Assembly (NCBI GenBank): GCA_024636475.1
Contig: JAGXHA010000041.1
Coordinates: 1-39,463 of the forward strand
Origin: Roseobacter sp.
Lineage (GTDB): Bacteria; Pseudomonadota; Alphaproteobacteria; Rhodobacterales; Rhodobacteraceae
Direction of reading: 5' to 3'
Length of the DNA stretch: 39,463 nucleotides
Position 1 is the first letter of the stretch. Each line of letters begins with the position of its first letter. The notes under the pieces are model-generated. The model did not search any database, was not told the DNA's origin, and worked only from the letters and a program-made list of their open reading frames with translations. This document shows positions 1-8,890 of this stretch, one piece after another. A program made the translations under genes and the position numbers.

Positions 1-1
1 T

Positions 2-1039
2 CGCCAGCCGGCTGTCGATCTGGTGGTTGGCCCGCAGTCCTACCACCGCCTGCCTGCGATGGAAGCACGTGTGCGCGAGGGTAAAACCGCGCTCGATACG
101 GACTTCCCCGAAGAAGACAAGTTCGAAAAGATGAAAGGCCGGGGCAAGGCTGCCCGCGCGCCGTCTGCGTTTTTGACCGTGCAAGAAGGCTGTGACAAGT
201 TTTGTGCCTTCTGCGTGGTGCCTTATACCCGCGGTGCCGAAGTCTCGCGGCCTGCTACCCGCGTGCTGACCGAGGCGCGTGAGCTGGTAGAGCGCGGCGT
301 GCGCGAGATCACCTTGCTGGGCCAGAACGTCAACGCCTATCACGGGGTCGGACCCGAGGGTGCGGATTACACCCTTGCCCGCCTGATCCGCGAGCTGGCG
401 AAAATAGACGGGTTGGAGCGTATCCGCTACACGACCAGCCATCCCAACGACATGGATGACGCGCTGATCGCCGCCCATGGCGAGGTTGATAAACTGATGC
501 CGTATCTGCACTTGCCGGTACAATCGGGGTCTGACCGGATCCTGAAACGCATGAACCGTAGCCATACCGCCGAAAGCTATTTACGCCTGATCGAACGCAT
601 CCGGGATGCGCGTCCCGATATCGTGCTGTCGGGCGATTTCATTGTGGGTTTCCCGGAAGAGACGGATGCCGATTTCGAGGCGACGATGGATTTGGTCCGC
701 GAGGTCAAATATGGCTATGCCTATTCATTCAAGTATTCGACACGCCCCGGCACACCAGCCGCAGAGCGTGCTTTAGTTGATGCGGCTGTCGCTGACGATC
801 GGTTGCAGCGCTTGCAAGCATTAATCACGGGCCACCAGCGCGACATTCAAAACAGCATGGTCGGGCGCGATCTTTCCGTTCTTGTCGAAAAGCCAGGTCG
901 TGAAGCCGGGCAGATGGTCGGCAAATCGGAATACCTGCATTCGGTCCATATTGAGGATGCCACCGCTCGGGTCGGTGACATCCAGCATGTCCGCATCATT
1001 GAGGCCAAGACCAATTCGCTGTCTGGCCGTCCGATCTGA
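2..1039 (+). CDS. miaB: tRNA-2-methylthio-N6-dimethylallyladenosine synthase, 3' part
   Basis: Radical-SAM methylthiotransferase that converts i6A37 to ms2i6A37 in tRNAs reading UNN codons. The reading frame is open from base 2, so the gene begins outside the window; the N-terminal domain with its own cluster cysteines is mostly missing. Seen: the radical-SAM CxxxCxxC motif (CDKFCAFC, bases 191-214), the [11 protein letters not shown] segment, and a C-terminal TRAM-type region ending in NSLSGRPI, which is typical of the family. In Rhodobacterales miaB usually sits just upstream of phoH; here about 1.8 kb with two exported-protein genes lies between them. The family assignment is secure. Confidence 0.95.
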   Translation, partial: RQPAVDLVVGPQSYHRLPAMEARVREGKTALDTDFPEEDKFEKMKGRGKAARAPSAFLTVQEGCDKFCAFCVVPYTRGAEVSRPATRVLTEARELVERGVREITLLGQNVNAYHGVGPEGADYTLARLIRELAKIDGLERIRYTTSHPNDMDDALIAAHGEVDKLMPYLHLPVQSGSDRILKRMNRSHTAESYLRLIERIRDARPDIVLSGDFIVGFPEETDADFEATMDLVREVKYGYAYSFKYSTRPGTPAAERALVDAAVADDRLQRLQALITGHQRDIQNSMVGRDLSVLVEKPGREAGQMVGKSEYLHSVHIEDATARVGDIQHVRIIEAKTNSLSGRPI

Positions 1040-1074
1040 TTGGCCGCCTCAGTAGCTTTAGCTGCGGTACGATC

Positions 1075-1215
1075 CTACATCACTTCTTTCCACAGACTGC
1101 GATAGCAGCTGAAAACAATCACGCCGCCCCCGGCACGATAGCTGCGATGTTCATATTGTGAATTTTCCGCCAAAGCTGGCAGCGCAATTGCCATCAAAGC
1201 GACAGGCAAGACCAA
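1075..1215 (-). pseudogene. Remnant of a small exported protein, convergent to miaB
   Basis: A minus-strand frame encodes a hydrophobic signal-peptide-like stretch (LVLPVALMAIALPALA) followed by about 30 residues: ENSQYEHRSYRAGGG, then VIVFSCYRSLWKEVM, then TAG. No ATG with a ribosome-binding site lies in frame; only a TTG at 1215 would start it. From memory, Rhodobacterales carry a small exported protein with a similar core (RAGGGV...CYRGPW.EV.WDR). Here the codon where W is expected is TAG, GAT CGT (D-R) follows, and the resemblance then stops as the sequence runs into miaB. I infer a gene that lost its C-terminus and probably its start. The homology is recalled, not searched. Confidence 0.35.
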
Positions 1216-1790
1216 TGTGTAATCACATCCCACGCCCCTGTTGAAAGCCGAACCCCCCGGCCAAGGACTCCGTCGCGGACGGGCTGAGCAAGGCAGAAAC
1301 TTCGGGTTTGCTATCCGTCTGCCCAGACCGAATGGAGGGAGTTTGACGGCAGCGTTTTGTCTTTCGAGGGCTTGGCATTCTGATTGTCCCGGTAAGTGCG
1401 CCAATCCCTATCATTGCCTCACTACTGTTGAGTGAAATTTATTTAATTCAAAGTGAAGTAGAGATAATACCGCTGTGAAACGCGCATTATTTCGCAGCTT
1501 TCCTCAAATCCGGTGCTAATTAGAAGAATGGTTTTGCCAATACCGTTTGCCGAGAATCGGTTGACTGAGGTGTCTGGGCTCGGTGCATGCTGTTGGCGGC
1601 TTTATACAAGATATGGCGTCGCACCTCGGTGTTTTGCCGCCATTTTGTGCCACTTGACCCGAAAACTCCCCTAAGTGTAGCGAAATAAAATACAAAACCC
1701 CAGCATTGGCGCTTCACAGGTTAGAATTTATTACCTAATCTCACGGGATATTGCGAGGGATCTTGCTGCGCTGCGCAGCGCTGGTTTCTT
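1216..1790. other. Long intergenic region before the OmpA-domain gene
   Basis: About 575 bases, AT-richer than the flanks, without a gene I can support. The short open frames on both strands lack start signals and composition typical of the neighbours. Near the 3' end, 1768-1781 is a perfect 14-base palindrome (GCGCTGCGCAGCGC) followed by a T-rich stretch, about 40 bases ahead of the likely start of the next gene. It could be a weak terminator or a leader hairpin. Promoters for the OmpA/lipoprotein pair should lie here, but I cannot place one with confidence. Confidence 0.5.
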
Positions 1791-1820
1791 TTGCGGGGGA
1801 ATAAGAAAAGGACGAGGGCT

Positions 1821-2396
1821 GTGCTAAACACAATTTCCAAAGGGCTTCGGCTGTTTGCGGGCGCTATGATTGCCGCAACGTTCGTTTTCCAAGCATCTGC
1901 TGCCGATGCACAATCAATTTCACAAGGTGGCCGCGATTCCGGCCAGTACATTCCGACCATCTGGGTTGACCCCGACGGGTGCGAACACTGGGCGATGGAT
2001 GATGGTGCCGAAGGGTACATGACGCCGCATGTGAGCCGTCAGGGTATTCCGGTTTGCCGTCGCGGGAATGTTTGCGGTGTGATGAACACAGACCAGTTCT
2101 TCAAGACCAACAGCTACCGGATCAGTCCTCAGGGTCATGCACGGTTGGCGCAGTTCTTTCAGTCCACGGGGGCGATTTCCTACATCATCAGCGGGCACAC
2201 AGACAGCCGCGCATCAGATGAATATAACATGTCGCTCTCGTTGAACCGGGCAAATGCGGTTGCCGCCGTTGCCGCACAGACAGGGGCCCGGATTGCAGAT
2301 GTACGTGGGTACGGTGAGCGGATGCCGGCTGCAGCAAACAATACATCTGCTGGCATGGCGCAGAACCGCCGCGTCGAAATCATCTGCATTCGCTGA
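1821..2396 (+). CDS. Exported OmpA-family protein with N-terminal IWVDP/GCxHW module
   Basis: The predicted product of 191 residues has an N-terminal signal peptide (hydrophobic AGAMIAATFVFQASAADA), then a roughly 40-residue module with IWVDPDGCEHW, DDGAEGY and PVC, then a C-terminal OmpA/MotB peptidoglycan-binding domain (SGHTDSRASDEYN, LNRANAV, GYGERMP, NRRVEI). It probably anchors in or spans the outer membrane and holds peptidoglycan through the OmpA domain. I chose GTG at 1821, preceded by AAAAGGACGAGG; the frame stays open upstream to a TTG at 1791. The module recurs in the next gene, 12 bases downstream, which also starts with GTG. The OmpA domain is clear; the module's function is unknown to me. 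Confidence 0.85.
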   Translation: MLNTISKGLRLFAGAMIAATFVFQASAADAQSISQGGRDSGQYIPTIWVDPDGCEHWAMDDGAEGYMTPHVSRQGIPVCRRGNVCGVMNTDQFFKTNSYRISPQGHARLAQFFQSTGAISYIISGHTDSRASDEYNMSLSLNRANAVAAVAAQTGARIADVRGYGERMPAAANNTSAGMAQNRRVEIICIR

Positions 2397-2408
2397 GGGG
2401 ACATCAAA

Positions 2409-2714
2409 GTGTTTAAAACAAAAATTCTCACGGTCACGGCTTGCGCTTTTGGCCTGACTGCATGCGGTGCCGGATATTCTCCTGATAAATCAATTGATCG
2501 GGGTATTTTTGACAAAAAACACCTGAGCCAGTTGCAGGCTGGTATCTGGGTTGACCCAAACGGCTGTGACCACTGGATCATTGATGACGGTGTTGAGGGC
2601 TATCTTAGCGCGCGTTTGGACAAATACGGCAAGCCGGTTTGTTCCGGTGTTGCTCAGCCGACATACACGGTTGGTGATTTCAAAGGCGGATCAAGACTCG
2701 CGGATCCAAACTGA
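2409..2714 (+). CDS. Small lipoprotein sharing the IWVDP/GCxHW module
   Basis: A 101-residue product with a lipoprotein signal peptide: charged start (MFKTK), hydrophobic core and lipobox LTAC with the acylated cysteine at residue 19. Residue 20 is Gly, not Asp, which fits export onward to the outer membrane. Residues about 45-80 repeat the module of the upstream OmpA protein: IWVDPNGCDHW, DDGVEGY, then a PVC at the end. Two cysteines (in GC and PVC) are kept in both, so a disulfide is plausible in the periplasm. GTG start with GAGGGGAC at good spacing, 12 bases after the upstream gene: one operon. A terminator follows at 2742. No function is known to me. Confidence 0.8.
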   Translation: MFKTKILTVTACAFGLTACGAGYSPDKSIDRGIFDKKHLSQLQAGIWVDPNGCDHWIIDDGVEGYLSARLDKYGKPVCSGVAQPTYTVGDFKGGSRLADPN

Positions 2715-2741
2715 TCTTGCTTGACGCAAGAAAAGACGAGG

Positions 2742-2773
2742 GGGTCGGTGCGTTTCACGCGCCGGCCCTTTTT
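2742..2773 (+). terminator. Intrinsic terminator after the lipoprotein gene
   Basis: An 11-bp GC-rich stem (2742-2752 with 2758-2768, two G-U pairs), a 5-base loop (TTTCA) and then TTTTT. It separates the exported-protein pair from phoH. Confidence 0.85.
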
Positions 2774-2846
2774 GTTTGCTGCCGGGGTATCTATTGTGGG
2801 TTTTAGCCCCATATCGAATACTGAACCTCAAAAATAGGAATAGGCT

Positions 2847-3854
2847 TTGTCTTCCAGTGAAATCATGATCTCTCCCGCTCAAACGACGAAACTATTGGAG
2901 TTTGCCGATAACCGCCTGCTGATTGATCTGTGCGGTGCATATGATGCCAACCTTGCGTCAATCGAGAAAACACTTGGGGTGCAGATCGTCAGGCGCGGCA
3001 ACCAGCTTTCTGTAATTGGCGAAGAGGAGTCGGTCCTTCGTGCAGAGACCGTGTTGAATGGGCTTTATGCCCGTCTGGAAGGCGGGCGGACTGTCGAACC
3101 TGCGGATGTGGACAGTTTGCTGCGGCTGGGCGATTCGGCTGCTGGAACGGGCGTACGTGCGGGCGACCAGCTTGAAATGCCCATTCTAGGTGGAATCGAA
3201 ATCCAGACCCGCAAGAAAAGGGTTGAGCCGCGCACCGCGGCCCAAAAGGCCTATGTCCAGTCGCTGTTTGACAATGAGCTGGCTTTTGGGATCGGCCCAG
3301 CGGGGACTGGCAAAACCTATCTGGCGGTCGCGGTCGGCGTGTCGATGTTTATTGGTGGCCATGTCGACAAGATCATCCTGTCGCGTCCGGCGGTCGAGGC
3401 AGGTGAGAAACTTGGCTATCTGCCCGGTGACATGAAAGACAAAGTCGATCCCTATATGCAGCCACTTTATGATGCGCTGAACGATTTTTTGCCGGGCAAG
3501 CAACTGGCGAAACTGCTGGAAGACAAAAAGATCGAGATTGCTCCGCTGGCCTTTATGCGGGGGCGCACCCTTTCAAACGCGTTTGTCGTGCTTGATGAGG
3601 CGCAAAATGCCACGTCGATGCAGATGAAGATGTTCCTGACCCGCCTTGGGCAAGGCTCTCGCATGGTCATCACAGGCGACCGCACCCAGATCGATTTGCC
3701 GCGCAATGTGCCTTCGGGGCTGCAGGATGCGGAACGTTTGCTGAAAACCATCCCTCAGATCAGCTTTAACTATTTCACCTCCAAAGATGTGGTTCGCCAT
3801 CCTTTGGTTGCCGCGATCATTGAGGCTTATGAAGCAGATACCGGTCACAGCTAA
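2847..3854 (+). CDS. phoH: PhoH-like ATPase
   Basis: P-loop ATPase of the PhoH/PhoL family, often linked to RNA metabolism together with YbeY. Seen: Walker A GPAGTGKT around residues 150-157, Walker B VVLDEAQ near 248-254, and TGDRTQIDLP downstream; 335 residues is normal. I favour the TTG at 2847 because AGGAATAGG lies at correct spacing; the in-frame ATG at 2865 has no such site. The stop shares a base with the ATG of ybeY (TAATG), so the two are translationally coupled. First gene of the phoH-ybeY-corC-lnt operon. Confidence 0.93.
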   Translation: MSSSEIMISPAQTTKLLEFADNRLLIDLCGAYDANLASIEKTLGVQIVRRGNQLSVIGEEESVLRAETVLNGLYARLEGGRTVEPADVDSLLRLGDSAAGTGVRAGDQLEMPILGGIEIQTRKKRVEPRTAAQKAYVQSLFDNELAFGIGPAGTGKTYLAVAVGVSMFIGGHVDKIILSRPAVEAGEKLGYLPGDMKDKVDPYMQPLYDALNDFLPGKQLAKLLEDKKIEIAPLAFMRGRTLSNAFVVLDEAQNATSMQMKMFLTRLGQGSRMVITGDRTQIDLPRNVPSGLQDAERLLKTIPQISFNYFTSKDVVRHPLVAAIIEAYEADTGHS

Positions 3855-4369
3855 TGCCCGAAATCGATATTGCGATCGAAGACCCGCGTTGGGCCGAACT
3901 GGAACTGGAAAGCCTCGCAGAGCGCGCCGTTGCAACTACCTTGGCGCATCTGTCGATTGATGCAGATGCCGCTGAGGTGTCTATTCTTGCTTGTGACGAT
4001 GGGCGCATCAGCGATCTGAATGCGGAATTCCGGGGCAAACCGGCACCGACCAACGTGTTGAGTTGGCCAGCTGAGGAGCGTGGTGCAGAGGTCGACGGCG
4101 GCAATCCGCTGCCGGTGCAGCCAGACTTTGACGGAATGCTGGAACTGGGCGATATCGCTATTTCATACGATACCTGTGCCTTAGAAGCCCAAGACGCAGG
4201 TAAGGCCATGGTCGATCACGTCACGCATCTGACCGTCCACGGTCTGTTGCATCTTTTGGGCTACGATCACGAGCGTGACGCGGATGCAACGCTTATGGAA
4301 AGCATTGAAGTCGAAATACTTGGCAAATTAGGCATAGATGACCCATATAGGGATCACGCGAGTGCCTAG
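3854..4369 (+). CDS. ybeY: Endoribonuclease YbeY
   Basis: Metal-dependent single-strand endoribonuclease for 16S rRNA 3'-end maturation and ribosome quality control. The zinc motif H3xH5xH is intact (HGLLHLLGYDH, His129, His133, His139), and the usual TNVLSWP segment is present near residues 66-72. 171 residues is a normal length. The start overlaps the phoH stop by one base, and corC follows after 29 bases. The phoH-ybeY-corC-lnt order is widely conserved in proteobacteria. Confidence 0.95.
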   Translation: MPEIDIAIEDPRWAELELESLAERAVATTLAHLSIDADAAEVSILACDDGRISDLNAEFRGKPAPTNVLSWPAEERGAEVDGGNPLPVQPDFDGMLELGDIAISYDTCALEAQDAGKAMVDHVTHLTVHGLLHLLGYDHERDADATLMESIEVEILGKLGIDDPYRDHASA

Positions 4370-4398
4370 CTTGCCTAAATTTACAAAGACAGGACCCG

Positions 4399-5304
4399 AT
4401 GGGCGATACAGACGGATCATCTGAGGCGGCGCAAAGCGCGCTGTTTGCGGACGAATTAGAAAAGATTGAAACCCCCGAAGAGGACGCACCCAAGTCGGGT
4501 GGATTTTTCTCTCGTGTGATCGGAGCGCTGAGCGCGTCTGAGACACCTGAAGAAAACGAGGCCACCTCTCCGCAAGCGGACCGGCTTTCAGCCAGAGGCA
4601 TGATGAATCTGCGCCGGATGCGGGTTGACGATGTCGCCATTCCCAAGGCCGACATAATAGCCGTGCCTGTATCTTCCACGATGGATGAACTTGTTGCCGT
4701 GTTCAAGGAAAGCGGTATGACCCGCCTGCCGGTCTTTGACGGCACGCTTGATACCCCTGTCGGCATGGCGCATCTAAAGGATCTGGCGCTGACATACGGG
4801 TTTGCTGCGAATACCGAAGGGTTTGACCTGAAGTCGATGCTGCGCCCGCTTTTGTTCGTGCCTCCGTCGATGACCATTGGCGTGTTGCTGACCAAGATGC
4901 AGGCGGAACGGCGTCATATGGCGCTGGTGATCGACGAATATGGTGGTGTCGACGGGGTTGTCACCATTGAAGATCTGATCGAGCAGGTCATCGGAGAGAT
5001 CGAAGACGAGCATGACGTCGATGAAGGTAAATACTGGACGATTGAAAAACCCGGCTGCTATCTCGCGCTTGCCAAAACGCCTTTGGGAGAATTCGAGGCC
5101 GAAATCGGTCATTCTTTGACAGATCACGCTGACGTGGATGAAGAGGAAATAGACACGCTAGGTGGTCTTGTCTTCATGCTGTCTGGCCGTGTTCCGGCAC
5201 GTGGCGAAGTCGTCGTGCATCCTGACGGGCCGGAGTTCGAAGTTATTGATGCAGACCCTCGCAGTATCAAACGCCTTCGGGTGCGTGTCGCCGGGTTTGC
5301 TTGA
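4399..5304 (+). CDS. corC: CBS-pair/CorC_HlyC domain protein (hemolysin-like family)
   Basis: Cytoplasmic 301-residue protein with an acidic N-terminal tail, a tandem CBS pair (about residues 75-200, including MTRLPVF and HMALVIDEYGGVDG) and a C-terminal CorC_HlyC transporter-associated domain (about 215-298). It lacks the DUF21 membrane domain, so it resembles E. coli CorC/YbeX rather than the membrane-bound paralogues; YbeX has been linked to Mg/Co efflux and ribosome metabolism. The start is preceded by AGGACCCG. The stop overlaps the lnt start (TGATG). Confidence 0.88.
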   Translation: MGDTDGSSEAAQSALFADELEKIETPEEDAPKSGGFFSRVIGALSASETPEENEATSPQADRLSARGMMNLRRMRVDDVAIPKADIIAVPVSSTMDELVAVFKESGMTRLPVFDGTLDTPVGMAHLKDLALTYGFAANTEGFDLKSMLRPLLFVPPSMTIGVLLTKMQAERRHMALVIDEYGGVDGVVTIEDLIEQVIGEIEDEHDVDEGKYWTIEKPGCYLALAKTPLGEFEAEIGHSLTDHADVDEEEIDTLGGLVFMLSGRVPARGEVVVHPDGPEFEVIDADPRSIKRLRVRVAGFA

Positions 5305-6821
5305 TGTCCCTTAAAGGTGCTGCCTGGCTGCGATTTGCGGCCACTTTGGGTGCTGGCGGCATCGCGGCCTTCGGTCAGGCACCTTACGATATGCCACTGT
5401 TGATGCTGGTCGGGTTTGTCGTAGCCCTCAGGATGTTTCAGCTCAGTCCCCGCCCGTGGCAGGCTGCCGTAATCGGGTGGGGCTTTGCATTGGGCTATTT
5501 CCTGCATGGTTGGCTATGGCTGTTATCGCCCTTCATGGTCGATCCCGAACGCTACGCCTGGATGGCTCCTTTTGCGCTGGTGTTGATGTGCGCAGGTTTG
5601 GCGCTGTTTTGGGGCTTGGCATTTGGCGTGTCCCGCTGGTTGTCGCCGCGCACATGGCCGCTGATCTTCTGCTTGCCCGCTGCTGAAATGCTGCGCGGAT
5701 ATGTGTTTACCGGCTTTCCCTGGGGGATGTTCAGCCAAGGGTTGGTAGACGTCTGGCCCGGTCAGGGCTTGGCCTTTGTGGGGCCTTATGGCATGACGCT
5801 GGCCGTTGTGGCCGCCGCCGTGTTCATTGCGCGGCCCGTTGCCGGAGGACTTGTACAGCGCTTTGGTTCGTTTGCCGCGAAAGTGGCAATTGCCGTCTGC
5901 TTTGTGGTGCCTTTCAGGGCGGCAGAGGCACCTTTAACCGATGTGACGATCCGTTTGATCCAGCCCAATGCGGCGCAAAAGGACAAATGGGATCCCGCAA
6001 AAATTCCGGAGTTCTTCAATCGCCAACTCGCTCTGACCCGTGAAATGCCGCGCGCAGGCGGGCCAGGGCCAAACCTCGTTTTATGGGCCGAAACAGCCAT
6101 CCCCTGGCCCTTGGATATGGCGGATGGGGCACTAAGCCAGATCAGTTTCGCTGCCAGTGGTAAACCCGTGGTACTTGGCGTCCAGCGGCGCAGTGACATG
6201 CAGTTTTATAACTCTGCTGTGTTGCTTGGGGCACAGGGTGGCGTTTTACAAACCTATGACAAGCACCACCTCGTGCCTTTTGGAGAGTATATTCCCTTTG
6301 GGGATGCGCTGGCGAAAGTTGGTATTACCAGTTTTGCATCGCAACTGGGCAACGGCTATTCGTCAGGGCCGGGGCCGGCACTTATGGATTTGGGGGCGCT
6401 TGGCATGGCCCTGCCGCTCATTTGCTACGAAGCTGTTTTTTCGCGTGATGTGAATGGCGCACCCAAGCGACCCCGATTTTTGATGCAGCTGACGAATGAC
6501 GCCTGGTTCGGCAAGGGGCAGGGGCCGTTGCAGCATCTGGCCCAAGCGCGAATGCGGTCGATTGAACAGGGTTTGCCGATGGCACGTGTCGCCAATACCG
6601 GCGTTTCCGCGATGATCGACCCTCGTGGACAGATCACAGCCAGCTTGCCGCTGAACACGGCAGGTTTTCTGGATGCCCGACTGCCTGAGCCCTTCGCGCC
6701 AACGCTTTATAGCCGCTTTGGCGAATGGCCATTCTTGATAGTGTTGCTGATTGGTCTTGGTATTGCCGCATTCCGGTATCAAAGGAACTTACAGTTTGAC
6801 CCTGGACGGGCTGAACGCTAG
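5304..6821 (+). CDS. lnt: Apolipoprotein N-acyltransferase
   Basis: Inner-membrane enzyme that N-acylates the diacylglyceryl cysteine of lipoproteins. The N-terminal ~200 residues are hydrophobic with several membrane segments; the C-terminal periplasmic nitrilase domain keeps the catalytic triad: Glu263 (LWAETAIPWP), Lys320 (YDKHHLVPFGEYIPF) and Cys374 (PLICYEAVF). Length 505, close to the E. coli enzyme. The ATG at 5304 overlaps the corC stop; the in-frame TTG three bases earlier is a less likely start. One substrate may be the lipoprotein encoded at 2409. A possible promoter for metK overlaps its 3' end. Confidence 0.95.
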   Translation: MSLKGAAWLRFAATLGAGGIAAFGQAPYDMPLLMLVGFVVALRMFQLSPRPWQAAVIGWGFALGYFLHGWLWLLSPFMVDPERYAWMAPFALVLMCAGLALFWGLAFGVSRWLSPRTWPLIFCLPAAEMLRGYVFTGFPWGMFSQGLVDVWPGQGLAFVGPYGMTLAVVAAAVFIARPVAGGLVQRFGSFAAKVAIAVCFVVPFRAAEAPLTDVTIRLIQPNAAQKDKWDPAKIPEFFNRQLALTREMPRAGGPGPNLVLWAETAIPWPLDMADGALSQISFAASGKPVVLGVQRRSDMQFYNSAVLLGAQGGVLQTYDKHHLVPFGEYIPFGDALAKVGITSFASQLGNGYSSGPGPALMDLGALGMALPLICYEAVFSRDVNGAPKRPRFLMQLTNDAWFGKGQGPLQHLAQARMRSIEQGLPMARVANTGVSAMIDPRGQITASLPLNTAGFLDARLPEPFAPTLYSRFGEWPFLIVLLIGLGIAAFRYQRNLQFDPGRAER

Positions 6822-6824
6822 GCC
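6796..6824 (+). promoter_or_regulatory. Candidate metK promoter overlapping the end of lnt
   Basis: TTGACC (6796-6801), a 17-base spacer and TAGGCC (6819-6824). The -10 is poor, but the predicted start near 6831 falls exactly at the beginning of the riboswitch. Inference only. Confidence 0.35.
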
Positions 6825-6833
6825 CGCGATATC

Positions 6834-6879
6834 TGCCACAACGGCTTCCTGACGTGGCTATTTAACCTATTGGAGCACT
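6834..6879 (+). ncRNA. SAM/SAH riboswitch in the metK leader
   Basis: The segment CCACAACGGCTTCCTGACGT followed by GG and, after a short linker, TTGGAGCA matches what I remember of the SAM/SAH riboswitch class found upstream of metK in Rhodobacterales. Seen: P1 stem GCCAC (6835-6839) with GTGGC (6854-6858); loop GGCTTCC (6843-6849), which can form a pseudoknot with GGAGC (6872-6876). That same GGAGC is the metK ribosome-binding site, so ligand-stabilised pseudoknot formation would block translation and close a product feedback loop. Compared from memory; a covariance-model search would confirm it. Confidence 0.85.
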
Positions 6880-6881
6880 AC

Positions 6882-8066
6882 ATGTCCCGCAAGAACTACA
6901 CTTTTACTTCAGAGTCCGTTTCCGAAGGCCACCCAGACAAGGTTTGTGATCGCATTTCCGACGCAGTCCTTGACGCATTTCTGACCCAAGAACCAGAAGC
7001 CCGCGTTGCAGCCGAGACGTTTGCAACAACAAACCGTGTTGTTATTGGCGGCGAAGTCGGTTTGTCCGACCAAGACAAGCTAAGCGAATACATGGGCAAG
7101 ATCGAAGGAATTGCCCGCGCCTGCATCAAAGACATCGGCTATGAGCAGGAAAAGTTTCACCACGCAACCTGCGAAATTACCAACCTGCTGCATGAACAAT
7201 CCGCGCATATTGCGCAGGGCGTGAATTCGTCCGGTGAAAAAGACGAAGGCGCTGGCGACCAAGGCATCATGTTTGGCTATGCCTCGACCGAGACGCCTGA
7301 ATTGATGCCCGCCCCCATCCACTATTCCCACGCAATCCTGCGCCGTTTGGCCGAGGTTCGCAAAGACGGCACCGAGCCCACCTTGCGCCCAGATGCGAAA
7401 AGCCAGCTTTCCGTGCGCTATGAAGACGGCAAGCCGGTTGGCGTAACGTCGATCGTTTTGTCCACGCAGCACGCTGATGAATCCCAAACCAGCGCGGATA
7501 TTCGCGCGATTGTTGAACCCTACATCACCGAAGTCCTGCCCGAAGGCTGGATCACAGCTGATACGGAATGGTGGGTGAACCCGACAGGCACATTCGTCAT
7601 TGGTGGTCCCGATGGTGACGCAGGTTTGACCGGTCGCAAGATCATCGTGGATACCTACGGCGGTGCTGCCCCCCACGGTGGCGGTGCGTTCTCGGGTAAA
7701 GACCCGACAAAGGTTGACCGTTCGGCGGCCTATGTCGCGCGCTATCTGGCAAAGAACGTTGTTGCGGCCGGTTTGGCTGAAAAATGCACGATCCAGCTGA
7801 GCTATGCGATTGGTGTGTCCAAGCCGTTGTCGATCTATTGCGACACTTTCGGCGGTGACGTCGATGTAGCAGACGAGGCGATTGAACGCGCAATCACCAA
7901 GATCATCGATCTGACGCCACGCGGGATTCGCGAGCATCTGCAACTGAACAAGCCGATTTACGAGCGGACGGCAGCCTATGGCCACTTTGGCCGCGCCCCC
8001 GAAGCCGATGGTGGTTTCAGCTGGGAAAAGACCGACCTGGTCGATGCTCTCAAGGCAGCTTTGTAA
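6882..8066 (+). CDS. metK: S-adenosylmethionine synthase
   Basis: Cytoplasmic enzyme making SAM from methionine and ATP. Seen: SVSEGHPDK near residues 12-20, [12 protein letters not shown] in the central domain and the phosphate-binding segment [16 protein letters not shown]; 394 residues is normal. The frame extends to a TTG at 6870, but that lies inside the ribosome-binding site, so ATG 6882 is the start. Expression appears controlled by the upstream SAM/SAH riboswitch, and a strong terminator follows. SAM consumers in this window include miaB and trmB; the MTA salvage gene mtnP acts downstream of SAM. Confidence 0.97.
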   Translation: MSRKNYTFTSESVSEGHPDKVCDRISDAVLDAFLTQEPEARVAAETFATTNRVVIGGEVGLSDQDKLSEYMGKIEGIARACIKDIGYEQEKFHHATCEITNLLHEQSAHIAQGVNSSGEKDEGAGDQGIMFGYASTETPELMPAPIHYSHAILRRLAEVRKDGTEPTLRPDAKSQLSVRYEDGKPVGVTSIVLSTQHADESQTSADIRAIVEPYITEVLPEGWITADTEWWVNPTGTFVIGGPDGDAGLTGRKIIVDTYGGAAPHGGGAFSGKDPTKVDRSAAYVARYLAKNVVAAGLAEKCTIQLSYAIGVSKPLSIYCDTFGGDVDVADEAIERAITKIIDLTPRGIREHLQLNKPIYERTAAYGHFGRAPEADGGFSWEKTDLVDALKAAL

Positions 8067-8088
8067 GCACCTTACCGACACCATCAAG

Positions 8089-8118
8089 GGGCGGTCCGGT
8101 TTCGGGCCGCCCTTTTTT
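8089..8118 (+). terminator. Intrinsic terminator of metK
   Basis: A 10-bp stem (8089-8098 with 8103-8112, one G-U pair), a 4-base loop (GTTT), then six T. Located 23 bases after the metK stop. Confidence 0.92.
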
Positions 8119-8180
8119 ATGCTCCTGTGCGATTGTGCGCACCGTTGCGCCCGTCATAAACGCAGGCTAAATGCTGCTGC

Positions 8181-8885
8181 ATGACACATCCTGAACGCCC
8201 CCGCCGTAATTTCTATGGTCGCCTCAAAGGCAAATCCCTCAAGCGCAGCCAAAAAGGCTACATTGCGGAAGACCTTGACGTGCTGTCTCCCGGTCCGGTG
8301 GATTGGGACTCAAATCCCTCTCGCACACCGCTTGATCTGCCCACGCTATTTGAGGGCAAGCCTGTTTGGCTTGAAGTCGGGTTTGGTGGCGGCGAACATA
8401 TGGTCCATCAGGCCGCGCAAAACCCAGATGTCGGAATCATCGGATGCGAGCCCTATATCAACGGTGTTGCCATGCTGTTGGGCAAGATCCGCAAGGCGGG
8501 CGTGGACAATGTCGCGATCCATCCCGGCGACGCGCGCGATATTTTTGATGTCTTGCCCGATGCATCCATCGACCGCGCCTTTCTGCTGTATCCCGATCCC
8601 TGGCCCAAGACCCGCCACCACCGCCGCCGCTTTGTGACGCCAGAGCATCTTGAGCCGTTGGTGCGTGTCCTCAAACCCGGCGCGATCTTTCGCGTGGCGA
8701 CAGACATCGAGGACTATGTGCGCCAGACCCTTGAGCAAGTGCCGCGTCACGGTTTCGAATGGTTGGCGGAACGTTCTGCCGATTGGAAAGAGCCGTGGGA
8801 TGACTGGATTCCTACGCGCTACGAGCAAAAGGCCCTGCGCGAAGGCCGGGTGCCGCATTATCTGACGTTTCGAAAGATTTCCTAA
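8181..8885 (+). CDS. trmB: tRNA (guanine-N7-)-methyltransferase
   Basis: SAM-dependent Rossmann methyltransferase that makes m7G46 in tRNA variable loops. Seen: SAM-binding motif LEVGFGGGEHM near residues 64-74, the family signature YPDPWPKTRHHRRRF near 138-152, and the C-terminal segment with TRYEQKALREGR. Length 234 is normal. ATG 8181 is the only reasonable start; no strong ribosome-binding site precedes it. It sits between the metK terminator and a GC-hairpin intergenic repeat, so it is probably transcribed alone. Confidence 0.95.
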   Translation: MTHPERPRRNFYGRLKGKSLKRSQKGYIAEDLDVLSPGPVDWDSNPSRTPLDLPTLFEGKPVWLEVGFGGGEHMVHQAAQNPDVGIIGCEPYINGVAMLLGKIRKAGVDNVAIHPGDARDIFDVLPDASIDRAFLLYPDPWPKTRHHRRRFVTPEHLEPLVRVLKPGAIFRVATDIEDYVRQTLEQVPRHGFEWLAERSADWKEPWDDWIPTRYEQKALREGRVPHYLTFRKIS

Positions 8886-8890
8886 GGCAG

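Noticed and set aside
7080..8087. 335-residue open frame antisense to metK
   Set aside because: Shadow of metK; it would also cover the metK terminator side without any start signal.
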